A stretch of DNA of 64,000 nucleotides from CAJQGY01 sp905478015 (lineage in GTDB: Bacteria; Pseudomonadota; Gammaproteobacteria; Magnimaribacterales; D2472), in NCBI GenBank assembly GCA_943788365.1, contig CALSPZ010000001.1, positions 806,001-870,000 of the forward strand, in the 5' to 3' direction. This document shows, in pieces, positions 13,074 through 22,733 of the stretch (the first letter of the stretch is position 1; each line of letters begins with the position of its first letter). The notes beneath the pieces were generated by a model. That model made no database searches. It was not told where the DNA came from and saw only the letters and a list, made by a program, of their open reading frames with translations. Position numbers and translations under genes: made by a program.

Positions 13074-14806
13074 GCTTTTTTATCTTTACCTAGCCATATA
13101 TCTTTAAGGCTGCCATTTGGTGCAACTAGCATGGGGTAGACATGTTCAGAAGGGTCTACATAAATATCCACAAATACTAATTTTTCTTTCAAGGAAAACG
13201 CTTTTCTTAAACCCTCTTTAAGATCTGAGTTCTTTTCAATTTTAATGCCCTCATGACCATAAGATCTAGCAAGCTCGACAAAGTTAGGAAGGGAGTTTTG
13301 ATAAGTGCTTTCAGAATGACGGCCGCCATAATTCATATCCTGCCATTGCTTAACCATGCCAAGCGCTTCATTATTTATATTGATAATTTTTATAGGAAGA
13401 TTGTATTGAAGGCATGTTGATAGCTCTTGAATACACATCTGGATGCTTCCCTCCCCAGTAATGCATACAACCTCTTCATTAGGATGAGCTAATTTCACTC
13501 CCATGGCTGCTGGTAAACCAAAACCCATTGTTCCCATACTTCCAGAATTTATCCATTTTCTGGGCTCGTCAAAATGATAATATTGTGCTGCAAACATCTG
13601 GTGCTGGCCCACATCAGAAGTTACAAAAGCATTACCTTTGGTTTCCTGATATACATGTTGAACAACTTGTTGAGGTAAGATCATATTGTTATCAGACTGG
13701 TCTAAATAAAGATCATGATTTAATCCATGAAGTGCCTTCCATTCTGAGATTTGATTCAACCAAGGAATAAAATTTTCTGGATCATGATTATTCAACCCAT
13801 CATTTAACTTATTAATAATTTTTGTTAAAGAGTTTTTTACATCTCCAAATAAAGCGATGTTTGCTTCAATAATTTTTGAAACAGATGAATAGTCAATATC
13901 TAAATGTATTATTTTTGCATTTGGTGCAAATAGGCTTGGTGTATTAGTAATACGGTCATCAAATCTCGCTCCTATTGCTATAATTAAATCAGCATTATGC
14001 ATAGCCATATTTGCTTGGTATGTTCCATGCATGCCAAGCATGCCTAAAAAATGTTCATCAGACGCAGGATAAACCCCAAGACCCATCAATGTATTTGTTA
14101 CTGGCGCCTTTAAGAGTTTATTTAATTCTATTAATTCCGATGATGCATCACTAGAAATAGCCCCACCACCAGCATATAGAACTGGTTTTTTTGAAGCTAG
14201 AATTGCATCCACTGCCCTTTGAACTTGTTGATCATCCGGAGATACTGGAGGCTTGTAAGATCTTATGCTTACCTCAGAAGGATAATAATAATTAAATGTT
14301 TTATCAGGCGCAGTCATATCTTTGGGTATATCAATGACTACAGGTCCCTGTCTTCCAGTCATAGCAATATGAAAAGCCTCTTTTATTACTATCGGGATGT
14401 CATTAGGGTCCTCAATAGAAAAACTATGTTTAACAATTGGTCTAGATATACCTATCATATCTGTTTCTTGGAATGCATCAGTACCGATTAAGTGGGAGGC
14501 CACTTGGCATGAGATAACAACCATAGGGATAGAGTCCATAAAGGCAGTTGCAATTCCAGTAACTGCATTAGTTGCTCCAGGACCAGATGTCACTAAAACA
14601 ACCCCAGGTTTTCCAGTCGATCTAGCATAACCATCTGCAGCATGAGTTGCGCCTTGTTCGTGTCTTACAAGAATATGCTCAATTTTATCTTGTCTAAATA
14701 CAGCATCATATACGTGGAGCGCCGCTCCTCCAGGGTAACCAAAAATAAGCTCTACACTCTCTTCATGGAGTGCTCGCATTAGCATATCTGCGCCAGATAG
14801 TTTCAA
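13070..14806 (-). CDS. ilvB: Acetolactate synthase large (catalytic) subunit
   Basis: Thiamine-diphosphate enzyme that condenses pyruvate to acetolactate (or with 2-oxobutyrate to acetohydroxybutyrate), the first step of branched-chain amino acid synthesis. The catalytic glutamate lies in RHEQGATHAADGYARS near residue 48, and the ThDP/Mg motif is GEGSIQMCIQEL with the conserved EALGMVKQWQ downstream. At 578 aa it is of normal length. I use the TTG at 14806, because the reading MKLSGADML matches the usual LSGA start; an ATG six codons later is the alternative. First gene of ilvBNC. Confidence 0.95.
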   Translation of the reverse strand: MKLSGADMLMRALHEESVELIFGYPGGAALHVYDAVFRQDKIEHILVRHEQGATHAADGYARSTGKPGVVLVTSGPGATNAVTGIATAFMDSIPMVVISCQVASHLIGTDAFQETDMIGISRPIVKHSFSIEDPNDIPIVIKEAFHIAMTGRQGPVVIDIPKDMTAPDKTFNYYYPSEVSIRSYKPPVSPDDQQVQRAVDAILASKKPVLYAGGGAISSDASSELIELNKLLKAPVTNTLMGLGVYPASDEHFLGMLGMHGTYQANMAMHNADLIIAIGARFDDRITNTPSLFAPNAKIIHLDIDYSSVSKIIEANIALFGDVKNSLTKIINKLNDGLNNHDPENFIPWLNQISEWKALHGLNHDLYLDQSDNNMILPQQVVQHVYQETKGNAFVTSDVGQHQMFAAQYYHFDEPRKWINSGSMGTMGFGLPAAMGVKLAHPNEEVVCITGEGSIQMCIQELSTCLQYNLPIKIININNEALGMVKQWQDMNYGGRHSESTYQNSLPNFVELARSYGHEGIKIEKNSDLKEGLRKAFSLKEKLVFVDIYVDPSEHVYPMLVAPNGSLKDIWLGKDKKA

Positions 14807-14871
14807 AACTCAAAAAATTAATATATAAAAAATCAAGCTTACATTACTTTAAGCCATACGTATCAACATTT

Positions 14872-15804
14872 TTAGAGTTTTTTTAGATTTTCTATTAGAT
14901 TTTCCATATCTTCAGGAACAGGAGCTTCGTATGTAATTATATCTTCTTTATTTTTACTAAAGAAAGATATTTGATGGGCATGCAATGCTTGTCTTGGAAA
15001 ATTTCTAATTACCTCCACTAGCTCAACTGATGTATCTTTGGAAATAATTTTTCTAGGGTTATAAGTGCCGTCTCCAATTATAGGCAGTTTTTTTGATGCC
15101 AAATGCACCCTTATTTGATGTGTTCTACCTGTCTTTATCAAAATATCTAATAAAGAATATCCACCTAAATTTTCTAAAAGCTTAACGAAGGTAAGAGCTT
15201 CTTTGCCGTCATCTCTGATAGCAATTTTTGTTCTATTTTTTTTGTCTCTTCCAAGAGGTTCATTAATTTCAAAACTTCCTAGGGTAGAGCCAGATGAGAT
15301 AGCTAAATATTTTTTTATAATCTCTCTGCTTTGCATCATATTAATAAAATGATTTCTAAACTCTTCTGATCTTGCAACCACAAGTACGCCAGATGTATCT
15401 TTATCAAGTCGATGAACTATTCCGCTTCTAGGCAGGTGCTTAAGTTCTGGATATTTAAATAGAAGTGCATTTGCGAGAGTTCCATCATAACAACCAGATC
15501 CAGGATGCATTACTAGGCCAGAAGGTTTGTTAACAATAATAAAGTCTTTATTATCATCGAGGATTTCAAAACTTATTTCTTGAGGTTCCCAGGAAACTTT
15601 TTTTTCTCTAACAGGGTCAATTGTTATCTCATCTTGGTAGAAAACCATATCCTTTGGTTTGGCTAATTCATTATTAACTAAGACTCTTCCTTCAAGGATC
15701 CATTTTTTTAACTGAGTTCTTGAAAATTCAATAAACATTTCTGCAGCAATTTTATCTAATCTGCTTTTGCTATTATTTTCTTCAACAATTTTTGTAATTG
15801 ACAT
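14872..15804 (-). CDS. rluD: 23S rRNA pseudouridine synthase RluD
   Basis: RluA-family pseudouridine synthase, which in E. coli modifies positions 1911, 1915 and 1917 in helix 69 of 23S rRNA. An N-terminal S4 RNA-binding domain (about residues 15-70) precedes the catalytic domain with the aspartate motif GIVHRLDKDTSGVLVVA, and the RTHQIRVHLA motif follows. At 310 aa it is of usual length. It stands divergent from bamD, a conserved neighbourhood for rluD in gammaproteobacteria, which favours RluD over RluC. Confidence 0.92.
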   Translation of the reverse strand: MSITKIVEENNSKSRLDKIAAEMFIEFSRTQLKKWILEGRVLVNNELAKPKDMVFYQDEITIDPVREKKVSWEPQEISFEILDDNKDFIIVNKPSGLVMHPGSGCYDGTLANALLFKYPELKHLPRSGIVHRLDKDTSGVLVVARSEEFRNHFINMMQSREIIKKYLAISSGSTLGSFEINEPLGRDKKNRTKIAIRDDGKEALTFVKLLENLGGYSLLDILIKTGRTHQIRVHLASKKLPIIGDGTYNPRKIISKDTSVELVEVIRNFPRQALHAHQISFFSKNKEDIITYEAPVPEDMENLIENLKKL

Positions 15805-15884
15805 TGGAACTTATAAGAATTATTTCAATCTAAATATAACTTTTAAAACTTTAATACTAATAATAAAGGTAAAATATCAAAATA

Positions 15885-16691
15885 ATGAAAGAATACAAAA
15901 ATATATTTAAAATATCTTTATTAATCCCACTTGCTGCGATTTCACTTGCAGGATGCCAGTCAGAAGGCGAGATCATTGAGAGGCCTGAAAAAATATATTA
16001 TGACCAAGCGCAAAGAAGAATGCTAACTGGTAATTATATTGGTGCGATTGAGGCCTTAGAGACTATAGAAAGTAGATATCCATTTGGCAAATATGCTGAA
16101 CAAGCTCAAGTTGAATTAATCTATGCCCATTTAATGAACTCAGAGCCTGAAGCTGCTCATTCGTCTGCTGAAAAATTTATAAGACTTCACCCTAGACATC
16201 CTAATATTGACTATGCATATTTTATGAAAGGCATATCTAGCTATACAAGAGATAAAAATTTCTTAGTTAGGATTACTGGTACAGATCTTTCTAATAGAGA
16301 TATATCAGGTGCAAAAGAATCTTTTTCAGAACTCGCAGAATTTTTGACTAGGTTTCCTGAGAGCCAATATGGTCCTTATGCAAAACAAAGAAGTATATAT
16401 TTAAGAAATATGATTGCTAGGAATGAGTTAGCTGCAGCTGACTATTACATAACAAGGAAGGCATATGTTGCATCTATTAGAAGAGCTAACTACGTCTTGG
16501 AGAATATTCCAGGATCAAGCGAAAATCTAAGAGCTCTCAAAATATTATTAGTATCATATGACGCATTGGGATACTCAGAACTTTATGAGGATACCAAAAA
16601 AGTAATTGCATTAAACTTTAAGAATGTGGAAGAGCCTGAAGATGAAAGTTCTTGGTTCTGGACTAATGTGGAAAAAACTAAACCTGAGTAA
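15885..16691 (+). CDS. bamD: Outer membrane protein assembly factor BamD
   Basis: Essential lipoprotein of the BAM complex that inserts beta-barrel proteins into the outer membrane. A lipoprotein signal ends in the lipobox LAGC with Cys24 as lipidation site. TPR-like repeats follow (YYDQAQRRMLTGNYIGAIEALETIESRYPFG is split over the first repeat; later PRHPNIDYAYFMKG and RFPESQYGPYAKQR). At 268 aa it is of family length. The rluD neighbour supports the call. It is followed 2 bp later by the small CxxC protein. Confidence 0.95.
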   Translation: MKEYKNIFKISLLIPLAAISLAGCQSEGEIIERPEKIYYDQAQRRMLTGNYIGAIEALETIESRYPFGKYAEQAQVELIYAHLMNSEPEAAHSSAEKFIRLHPRHPNIDYAYFMKGISSYTRDKNFLVRITGTDLSNRDISGAKESFSELAEFLTRFPESQYGPYAKQRSIYLRNMIARNELAAADYYITRKAYVASIRRANYVLENIPGSSENLRALKILLVSYDALGYSELYEDTKKVIALNFKNVEEPEDESSWFWTNVEKTKPE

Positions 16692-16693
16692 GT

Positions 16694-16918
16694 ATGGCAT
16701 TGCTTAAAACAATTTTTATAATTGTTCCATTAATAATATTATTTATCTCACTATTCTTTATTATTTCTCTAAGAAATATCTTCCTAAAAAAAGGTCGAAG
16801 CAAAGAGATAAAGAACGATATTCTTACCTGCTTTGCATGCAATATAAGTGTCCATGAATCTATTGCCCTAAAAAAGAACAAGAAATATTATTGTTCAGAA
16901 GACTGTTTTAACTCTTAA
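16694..16918 (+). CDS. Small membrane protein with C-terminal four-Cys motif (PP0621-like)
   Basis: 74 aa. One N-terminal transmembrane segment (residues about 5-27, almost all I, L, F and V) is followed by a basic linker and a C-terminal zinc-ribbon-like domain: CFAC, then the YYCSEDC ending. This order resembles the PP0621 family, small proteins often found beside response-regulator or division genes in gammaproteobacteria; their function is unknown. It starts 2 bp after bamD and its end overlaps the stop of the convergent RND permease by 11 bp. The membrane anchor and Cys pairs are seen; metal binding is inferred. Confidence 0.7.
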   Translation: MALLKTIFIIVPLIILFISLFFIISLRNIFLKKGRSKEIKNDILTCFACNISVHESIALKKNKKYYCSEDCFNS

Positions 16919-19900
16919 CCTTGTTCATAAACATGAACATTGCTGGTATGTAAAGTAATGCTAAAAGAGTTGCACCCAAAACTCCAATTGTCATTGCCCA
17001 TGCAAGTGGCCTAAAGAAAACACTTGTAAATATTAAAGGGGCAAAGCCTCCTATTGTTGTAACGGATGTGGTGATAATATGCCTCGTGGATCTTATGACT
17101 ACTTCAGTTATCTCATGTTTTGATATTAGCTTCTTTTCAGCTTCTTCTTTAATATGGGAAAGAACAATTATAGAATCGTTGATAGAAAGACCAACCAAAC
17201 CAATAGCTCCAATAGTTGCTATAAAGCCATAGTTTTGGTTTCCTATTACAAGCCCAAGGAATGATAAGCCCATGCATAAACCGCCAACAGATAGTATTAA
17301 CATAGTTTGTCTAAAAGAGTTTAAGGCAAAGACGAGGCCTCCGACTATTAATACTAAATAAAAAAGGAAAGAGGAATATATCTGCCCCTGAGATTCGTTT
17401 CTGCTATCAGCTTGCCCAGATGCTTCAATGTAAAAACCTTTTGGTAAGGAAGAGATAAAATTATTTACAGGCTCTGCTAAATAACTCTCTGTAGCAGATG
17501 GAAGTTTTCCAGTTTCAACCCATCCTTGAACAGTATTAAGTTTTTGGCTGTCAAAACGAGCTATAACTCCAGATTTTCTTACAATCTTGCTTTTTCCAAA
17601 ACTATCAATATATTCCAATGAATTGCCTGAAGGAATTGTTAGGAATCTTGCTTCATCTATAGCGCTATTTGAAGACATTCCTGTGATTCTTATTGGTATT
17701 TCTTTTGAACCATCAAGCATTGTGCCAACATTAATTCCATTACTTACTGAAGATAATTCATTGGTTATAACGTTAGGGTCAATTCCTGAGAAATAAATAT
17801 TTGAAGAGTCAATTTCAAATTCCAAGCTTGTTGCAAAATCAGCAAGCTTGTTTTTTGTAAGAACAATATTAGGGGCGTTGCTTACTATTAATTCTAATTG
17901 CTCACCAAGCTTTGCCAAAACCTCTCTATCATTCCCTATAATCTTGTATTCGACATCAGCGTCAACTGGAGGACCAGAAAAAAAATTATCAACAAGAATT
18001 TTTATGTCTGGATTATCAGCTGTAAGTTTCCTACTTAATTTAGGAAGATTATCCATCATTTGATAATAGTCTTTAGCATAAAATACTGCTTCGGCTGTGT
18101 TGTTGTTACCCTCTTTGGAATCTCCTCCAACAACATTCATTAAAACCCTAGGTAAGCCACTTCCAACAAACCAGATGTCCTTTCTTGCAGGGATAAGCTC
18201 TGAATCTACAATTTGATTTCTTATATCTAATGCTTTTTGTAGTGTTTTTTCAGTTGATGTTCCTTGTGGCATTTCAATATTTACTTCGAACATATCACGA
18301 TCTTGTGGAGGAAAAAAATCCTTAGGAATTGACCCGAACAAAATAAAACCAGCTATTGGAAATGCAAGAGCAATCATGATGGCTCTTCTAGGCTTATGAT
18401 ATGCCCAACTGAGAAATTTTCTATATGTAGCAACTATTTCTTCATTGTGATATCCCTCTTTAGAAATATCACCCCTGTTTAAAAAATTAACCTTTTCAAG
18501 ATATGTCATCATTACAGGGACAGCTATAAGAGCAAGGATGAGAGATGCAACTATTGACATGATTACGGTCTTAGCAAGGCCTCCTACAAATTCTATGCTA
18601 GAGCCTTCTCCAGTAACAATGGGCAAAAATGCGAAAACAGTTGTCGCTGTTGCTGCTGCAAGCGGTGCCACTAAATGCTTGGTAGTGACTCTTATTGCTT
18701 TTTCAGGAGAAAGTCCTAAAGATCTCCTATGCTTATAATCCTCTACAACAATAATCCCATTATCTATTAATAAACCTAAAGCAATAATAATCCCGCTCAT
18801 CGATGTCATATGCAGCGGAAGTCCTATTAGATTACATCCAAAAAGAACTAAAGATACAGAAAAGGGTAAAATTGCAGTTACAACTATTGCAGATCGCAAG
18901 CCTAAAAAAAATAAACTAAAAGATAGAACAAAAAATATTGCTAAACCAAAACTTTTATAAAGTTCAGAAAACTTTTTATCTGTATAAAATGACTCATCGT
19001 ATATTTTGTTAATACGGATCTCATCAGGCAATTCTTGATTTAACTTTTCAGCAATTGCATCAGCTTTGGCTACATAATCACCAACCCTTTGCGACATGGT
19101 TCCAGAAATTGCAACCATTACTGTTTGCTTTCCATCTACAAGGATAATCTCTTCTATTGGAGTTACAGGCTCTTTAGAGATTACTGCAATATCTCCTAGG
19201 CGAACAAGCTCATCATTATTAAAAACTTTTATTGGGATATCTGAGATTTTATTAATATTATCAAGACTATCTTTAAGCTTGAACAGGTATTCAGACTGTG
19301 TGTTTGAAATTATGCCTATAGGCTTCTTCGAATCTAGACTTCGAATTGTTTTTGATAATTCAGAGAAAGTTAATCCAAGTGAGGATAATTTAGATGAATC
19401 AACTCTTATGATTATCTCTTCATCTGAAGCCCCAAATACTTTTAATTTTTCTGTATTGTTTAAGCTATTGAGCTGAGTGACTAGCTGATCCGCTATTCTA
19501 GACATCATTACAAATGGAGTCTTTTCTCCGCCAGTCCATTGAATACCATACATAACAGTTATTGGCGGTCCGCTTGATCTAATAAGTTTTAAATTTGCTC
19601 CTTGAGGAATTAGAGGTTTTACTTGATCGATCTTATCTTGAACTTCAGACCATGTTTGCTCAATAAGCAATGGATCAAGACTTTGTGCAAATTCAACAAC
19701 AGTCGTTGAGAAGCCTTGGGTTATGAATGAATCAATCTCATCAACTTCGGTAACTTCTCTTATCTTTAATTCAAGTTGCTCTAATACCTGAGTTTCTATT
19801 CTTTCTGGAGATGAGCCTGGAAGAGTTACAGTAACAGCTCCCCAGCGCTGAGCTAATTCAGGATTTTCTTGAACTGGTAATGATAATGCAGATGATATGC

Positions 19901-19973
19901 CAGCAAGGAGGATAAAAGCTAACGATAAAAAAAGAACCCTTGGTCTTTCCAAAAAGATATCTAGTATTTTCAT
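16908..19973 (-). CDS. RND-family efflux transporter permease
   Basis: Inner-membrane pump of a tripartite efflux system, 1021 aa, with the usual two repeats of six transmembrane helices, each with a large periplasmic loop. It starts in the typical way (KILDIFLERP) and conserves GLLIDNGIIVVED in TM4. The AcrB proton-relay pair Asp407-Asp408 corresponds to Asp404-Asn405, and Lys940 of TM10 to Asn932 followed by Asp933 (SINDS). This variant relay occurs in a large uncharacterised branch of HAE-type pumps, so the drug range cannot be predicted from AcrB. The start overlaps the adaptor gene by 4 bp. No tolC-like gene is in this operon. Confidence 0.93.
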   Translation of the reverse strand: MKILDIFLERPRVLFLSLAFILLAGISSALSLPVQENPELAQRWGAVTVTLPGSSPERIETQVLEQLELKIREVTEVDEIDSFITQGFSTTVVEFAQSLDPLLIEQTWSEVQDKIDQVKPLIPQGANLKLIRSSGPPITVMYGIQWTGGEKTPFVMMSRIADQLVTQLNSLNNTEKLKVFGASDEEIIIRVDSSKLSSLGLTFSELSKTIRSLDSKKPIGIISNTQSEYLFKLKDSLDNINKISDIPIKVFNNDELVRLGDIAVISKEPVTPIEEIILVDGKQTVMVAISGTMSQRVGDYVAKADAIAEKLNQELPDEIRINKIYDESFYTDKKFSELYKSFGLAIFFVLSFSLFFLGLRSAIVVTAILPFSVSLVLFGCNLIGLPLHMTSMSGIIIALGLLIDNGIIVVEDYKHRRSLGLSPEKAIRVTTKHLVAPLAAATATTVFAFLPIVTGEGSSIEFVGGLAKTVIMSIVASLILALIAVPVMMTYLEKVNFLNRGDISKEGYHNEEIVATYRKFLSWAYHKPRRAIMIALAFPIAGFILFGSIPKDFFPPQDRDMFEVNIEMPQGTSTEKTLQKALDIRNQIVDSELIPARKDIWFVGSGLPRVLMNVVGGDSKEGNNNTAEAVFYAKDYYQMMDNLPKLSRKLTADNPDIKILVDNFFSGPPVDADVEYKIIGNDREVLAKLGEQLELIVSNAPNIVLTKNKLADFATSLEFEIDSSNIYFSGIDPNVITNELSSVSNGINVGTMLDGSKEIPIRITGMSSNSAIDEARFLTIPSGNSLEYIDSFGKSKIVRKSGVIARFDSQKLNTVQGWVETGKLPSATESYLAEPVNNFISSLPKGFYIEASGQADSRNESQGQIYSSFLFYLVLIVGGLVFALNSFRQTMLILSVGGLCMGLSFLGLVIGNQNYGFIATIGAIGLVGLSINDSIIVLSHIKEEAEKKLISKHEITEVVIRSTRHIITTSVTTIGGFAPLIFTSVFFRPLAWAMTIGVLGATLLALLYIPAMFMFMNKVKS

Positions 19974-20974
19974 TGACTATCAAGCACCTTGCCTTGAACT
20001 ATTTTTGAAGCTCCTCCAAGGATAATACTATCTCCTGAAACAATGGTGCCATTAACAAAAGCATAGTTATCATCAAAATAAATTATTTCAACTAAATCCT
20101 TTGTCACTATATTATTTCTTATTGTGTAAAGTGACCACAAACCTTGATCAGATTGAGATAAAGATTTTAAAGGAACCCATAATCCTTTAGCATTTTCTTC
20201 AATTTTAAGTTTTAGTTTAGTGACAACTCCTGGGCTAATAAATTGATCAAATTGAAATATAGCTAATTTCGAATTTGATCCGGTTCTGGACATAGGTGCA
20301 ACCCTTGTTAAAACCGCATTGTAGGTATTTTCACCAACTTTAAATTCATATTCTTCATTAAGATTTAGCTTGTCTAAATATGCTATGGGCAGCGTTACAT
20401 GCGCCTCAACATAGTCTGAATCAATTACATCTAAGATAGGTGCGCCACTATTTATAACTGTTCCTGAATCTAAATACCTACTTTGGACAACGCCGTTAAA
20501 TGGAGAAACTAGTTTAGTCTGATCTAGCTTTACTAAATAAAATTCATACTGAGATTGGGCTGAAAGAAACTCTGAGTTTGCCTCATCCATCTGCTGATCA
20601 GACACATGACCATCCACCATAAGATCTTTCACTCTTTTTAAAATAAGCTTTGATAAATCAAACCTTGCTTTCGCTTGTTTTAATTGCGCAGTAATTTCTC
20701 TGCTGTCCAGTTCAGCCAATACTTGCCCTTTTTTAACATCATCACCTATATCCACAAATATAGACGCAACCTTTCCTGGAATCTCAAAAGATATTTTTGA
20801 TTGTTGTCTTGGATGAAGGATGCCTGGAAATTCTTTAGTAACATAATATGATTCTTGTAACTGAGCCTTCAGCACTTCAACTGATTGGGCTGAAATATGC
20901 TGTGAAAAAAAGATTGTTAATACAGTGATAGGGATATATCTGAGCTTTTTAATGCAGCTTATTTTATTAATCAT
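19970..20974 (-). CDS. RND efflux periplasmic adaptor (membrane fusion protein)
   Basis: Periplasmic adaptor that joins the RND pump to an outer-membrane channel. Signal peptide at residues 1-29 (ending SQHISAQ). The lipoyl-like half (GKVASIFVDIGDDVKKGQVLAELDS, split by the hairpin) is near residues 68-95, a short coiled-coil hairpin near 95-145, then the second lipoyl half (VVQSRYLDSGTVINSGAPIL) and beta-barrel. The signal peptide has no lipobox cysteine, so it is probably not a lipoprotein. First gene of the two-gene pump operon, controlled from the operator region 20990-21037. Confidence 0.92.
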   Translation of the reverse strand: MINKISCIKKLRYIPITVLTIFFSQHISAQSVEVLKAQLQESYYVTKEFPGILHPRQQSKISFEIPGKVASIFVDIGDDVKKGQVLAELDSREITAQLKQAKARFDLSKLILKRVKDLMVDGHVSDQQMDEANSEFLSAQSQYEFYLVKLDQTKLVSPFNGVVQSRYLDSGTVINSGAPILDVIDSDYVEAHVTLPIAYLDKLNLNEEYEFKVGENTYNAVLTRVAPMSRTGSNSKLAIFQFDQFISPGVVTKLKLKIEENAKGLWVPLKSLSQSDQGLWSLYTIRNNIVTKDLVEIIYFDDNYAFVNGTIVSGDSIILGGASKIVQGKVLDSQ

Positions 20975-20989
20975 AGTTAGTTATAAATC

Positions 20990-21037
20990 ATGTTTACAGT
21001 GTCAACATATTAAACCATATGTTTACAGTGTCAACAT
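20990..21037. promoter_or_regulatory. Twin 19-bp operators and divergent promoters of RND operon and tetR
   Basis: The 19-bp sequence ATGTTTACAGTGTCAACAT occurs twice in direct orientation, at 20990-21008 and 21019-21037 (29 bp apart). Each copy is an imperfect palindrome (8 of 9 pairs match), as expected for a TetR dimer site. On the minus strand a perfect -35 TTGACA (21034-21029) inside the second copy is 16 bp from a -10 TAATAT (21012-21007), between the copies. On the plus strand TTTACA (21022-21027) and TAGAAT (21046-21051), 18 bp apart, could serve tetR. Both promoters overlap operator sequence, so binding would repress the pump and the regulator itself. Confidence 0.85.
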
Positions 21038-21073
21038 TAAAGTGTTAGAATATTTTCTTTTTTATCTTTAAAT

Positions 21074-21688
21074 ATGAAGTCTTATCATCACGGAAACTTA
21101 AAGCAAGAATTGATTTTATGTGCATGTAAGTTATGTGAAGAAAATGGGTATGAAACCCTAAGCATGAGATCTATTGCTAAAGAAAGCGGTGTATCTCAGA
21201 CAGCGCCTTATAGACATTTTGAAACCAAAGAATCTTTATATGCCTCTGTTGCTATGGAAGGTTTTAAAAAGCTTAGTAAAGTTACTAGCATCGATACATC
21301 CCAAAAAGTCACTAAGAAAAAATTGATTGAGACTAGTGTTAATTATATTAATTTTGGTCTTGAGAATGCCAATACATATGATTTAATGTTTGGGACTGCA
21401 GTTGGAGATTTTTCAAATTATCCCGAGTTATTAGATTGTGCCAATGCTACATATGAAAATATGAGGCTTAGCTTCGCCAAACTCGCTAACGATTCTGAGG
21501 AGATTATTGCATATAAATGCATAACTCTATGGTCTATGTTGCACGGGTTAGTAGGAATTTTAAGGAAAGTTGCTATTGCCGGTGTTGATGGTGAGCCTTT
21601 GAGGGGACCAATGACTAGTGCGAGCTTGATTGGAGATAATCTAGATTTACATCTAGATAAGGTTTTAACTGGTATTATTCAGAACTAA
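21074..21688 (+). CDS. TetR-family transcriptional regulator of the RND pump
   Basis: 204-aa repressor. The N-terminal helix-turn-helix domain (about residues 1-50) reads LSMRSIAKESGVSQTAPYRHF, with the YRHF ending of the recognition helix typical of TetR proteins. The C-terminal ligand-binding part resembles the WHG-type domain (a WSMLHGL segment near residue 155). It is divergent from the pump operon, with two palindromic sites between, the classic arrangement for a local autorepressor released by a pump substrate. The ligand is unknown. Its 3' end overlaps the convergent lipoprotein gene by 14 bp. Confidence 0.9.
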   Translation: MKSYHHGNLKQELILCACKLCEENGYETLSMRSIAKESGVSQTAPYRHFETKESLYASVAMEGFKKLSKVTSIDTSQKVTKKKLIETSVNYINFGLENANTYDLMFGTAVGDFSNYPELLDCANATYENMRLSFAKLANDSEEIIAYKCITLWSMLHGLVGILRKVAIAGVDGEPLRGPMTSASLIGDNLDLHLDKVLTGIIQN

Positions 21689-22271
21689 CTACTTCAATGG
21701 TTATTTTTTCTGAGACTATAGGCCCAATATCAATTCCACCAAAAGGGACTTGCACTCCATGAATCGAAGAACCTAACATTAGCTGTAAAGTATGTACTCC
21801 AGGCTCCAACTCTATAATTGCCTCTGTTTGCCCTGCACCAAAATGTATGTGAGTATCATCAAAAGGTATGAATGAAGTAGGGAGTATTTCTCTATCAACA
21901 AGCAAGTGATGATGACCACTAACAAAACATTTATTATCTGGGACTTTGCTTGACCCAGCTGGATTAATTTCAATACTTTCTGATCCAAATATCACCTTTA
22001 TGCTTTTTGAGTCTGAAACATACAAATTTTTCGGGGATAAAATATTAACTTTTGGTTCAGTACATCCATCAATATTTAGGTCAGAGTATGTATCAGTATT
22101 ATTTATCTCAACTTCACTTTCAGAGGGGCCTGATACAACAGTATCTACTGCAGTAACTTCGGCGCCTCCAACAATCATTACTCCCCACACTTTAGGTGGG
22201 ATTATTCCAGAATGTGCTGCACACCCGCTTAAAAAGAAACATGAAATTCCAACACTTAAAAATCTACGCAT
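21675..22271 (-). CDS. DUF4399-domain lipoprotein
   Basis: About 198 aa. I place the start at ATG 22271 (MRRFLSVGIS), which gives a lipoprotein signal with lipobox LSGC (Cys17) and a GGA ribosome site; a longer start at 22286 adds MLMDH. After a serine- and valine-rich linker, the C-terminal 130 residues match DUF4399: SGHHHLLVD, HIHFGAGQTE and ELEPGVHTLQLMLG. The function of the domain is unknown; the His cluster suggests metal binding (inference). It overlaps the upstream flavin-reductase-like gene by 8 bp and so is probably co-transcribed with it. Confidence 0.75.
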   Translation of the reverse strand: MRRFLSVGISCFFLSGCAAHSGIIPPKVWGVMIVGGAEVTAVDTVVSGPSESEVEINNTDTYSDLNIDGCTEPKVNILSPKNLYVSDSKSIKVIFGSESIEINPAGSSKVPDNKCFVSGHHHLLVDREILPTSFIPFDDTHIHFGAGQTEAIIELEPGVHTLQLMLGSSIHGVQVPFGGIDIGPIVSEKITIEVVSSE

Positions 22272-22728
22272 ATGATCCATCAACATAAGTTAGCGTGTTT
22301 ATATCATCTTTACTAGTCGATTTAGTTACATGTGCAATAACAATTGTATGGGTGTGATAGGGAATTAATTTATCCACTTTGCAAAAAATATTTGCCTGAG
22401 CATTGATAAGATGAGGTACTGATTTGATATCCCAATTAGGATCATCAAATCGTTGTTCATGCATAGCCTCACTTGAGCAAACATTTGATATGTCTTGTTG
22501 ATCTTTTCTGAGCAAGTTAATGCAAAAACTAGATTCTACTTTAAGCGAAGAATGTATTTTAGAGTCTTTATTTATGCAAACAAGCAAGCTCGGAGGATCC
22601 ATAGATATAGATGTAACAGATGAAACAGTTATGGCATTTAAATTACCATCTATCGTTTTGTTAGAAAGGACACTTACGGAGTAGATATAGCTCCTCATTG
22701 CTAGCCTAAAGTTATCTTGAATGCTCAT
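22264..22728 (-). CDS. Flavin reductase-like domain protein
   Basis: 154-aa FMN-binding split-barrel protein of the flavin reductase / HpaC type: FRLAMRSYIYSVSVLS at the N-terminus, the FMN-contacting AITVSSVTSISMDPPSLLVC segment (ends of one strand and loop) near residue 32, and HTIVIAHV near 126. Such proteins reduce free flavin with NAD(P)H, often for a two-component monooxygenase; no monooxygenase partner lies in this neighbourhood. A TATAAT sits only 6 bp ahead of the ATG, so the message may be leaderless. Confidence 0.85.
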   Translation of the reverse strand: MSIQDNFRLAMRSYIYSVSVLSNKTIDGNLNAITVSSVTSISMDPPSLLVCINKDSKIHSSLKVESSFCINLLRKDQQDISNVCSSEAMHEQRFDDPNWDIKSVPHLINAQANIFCKVDKLIPYHTHTIVIAHVTKSTSKDDINTLTYVDGSYA

Positions 22729-22733
22729 GTTTG

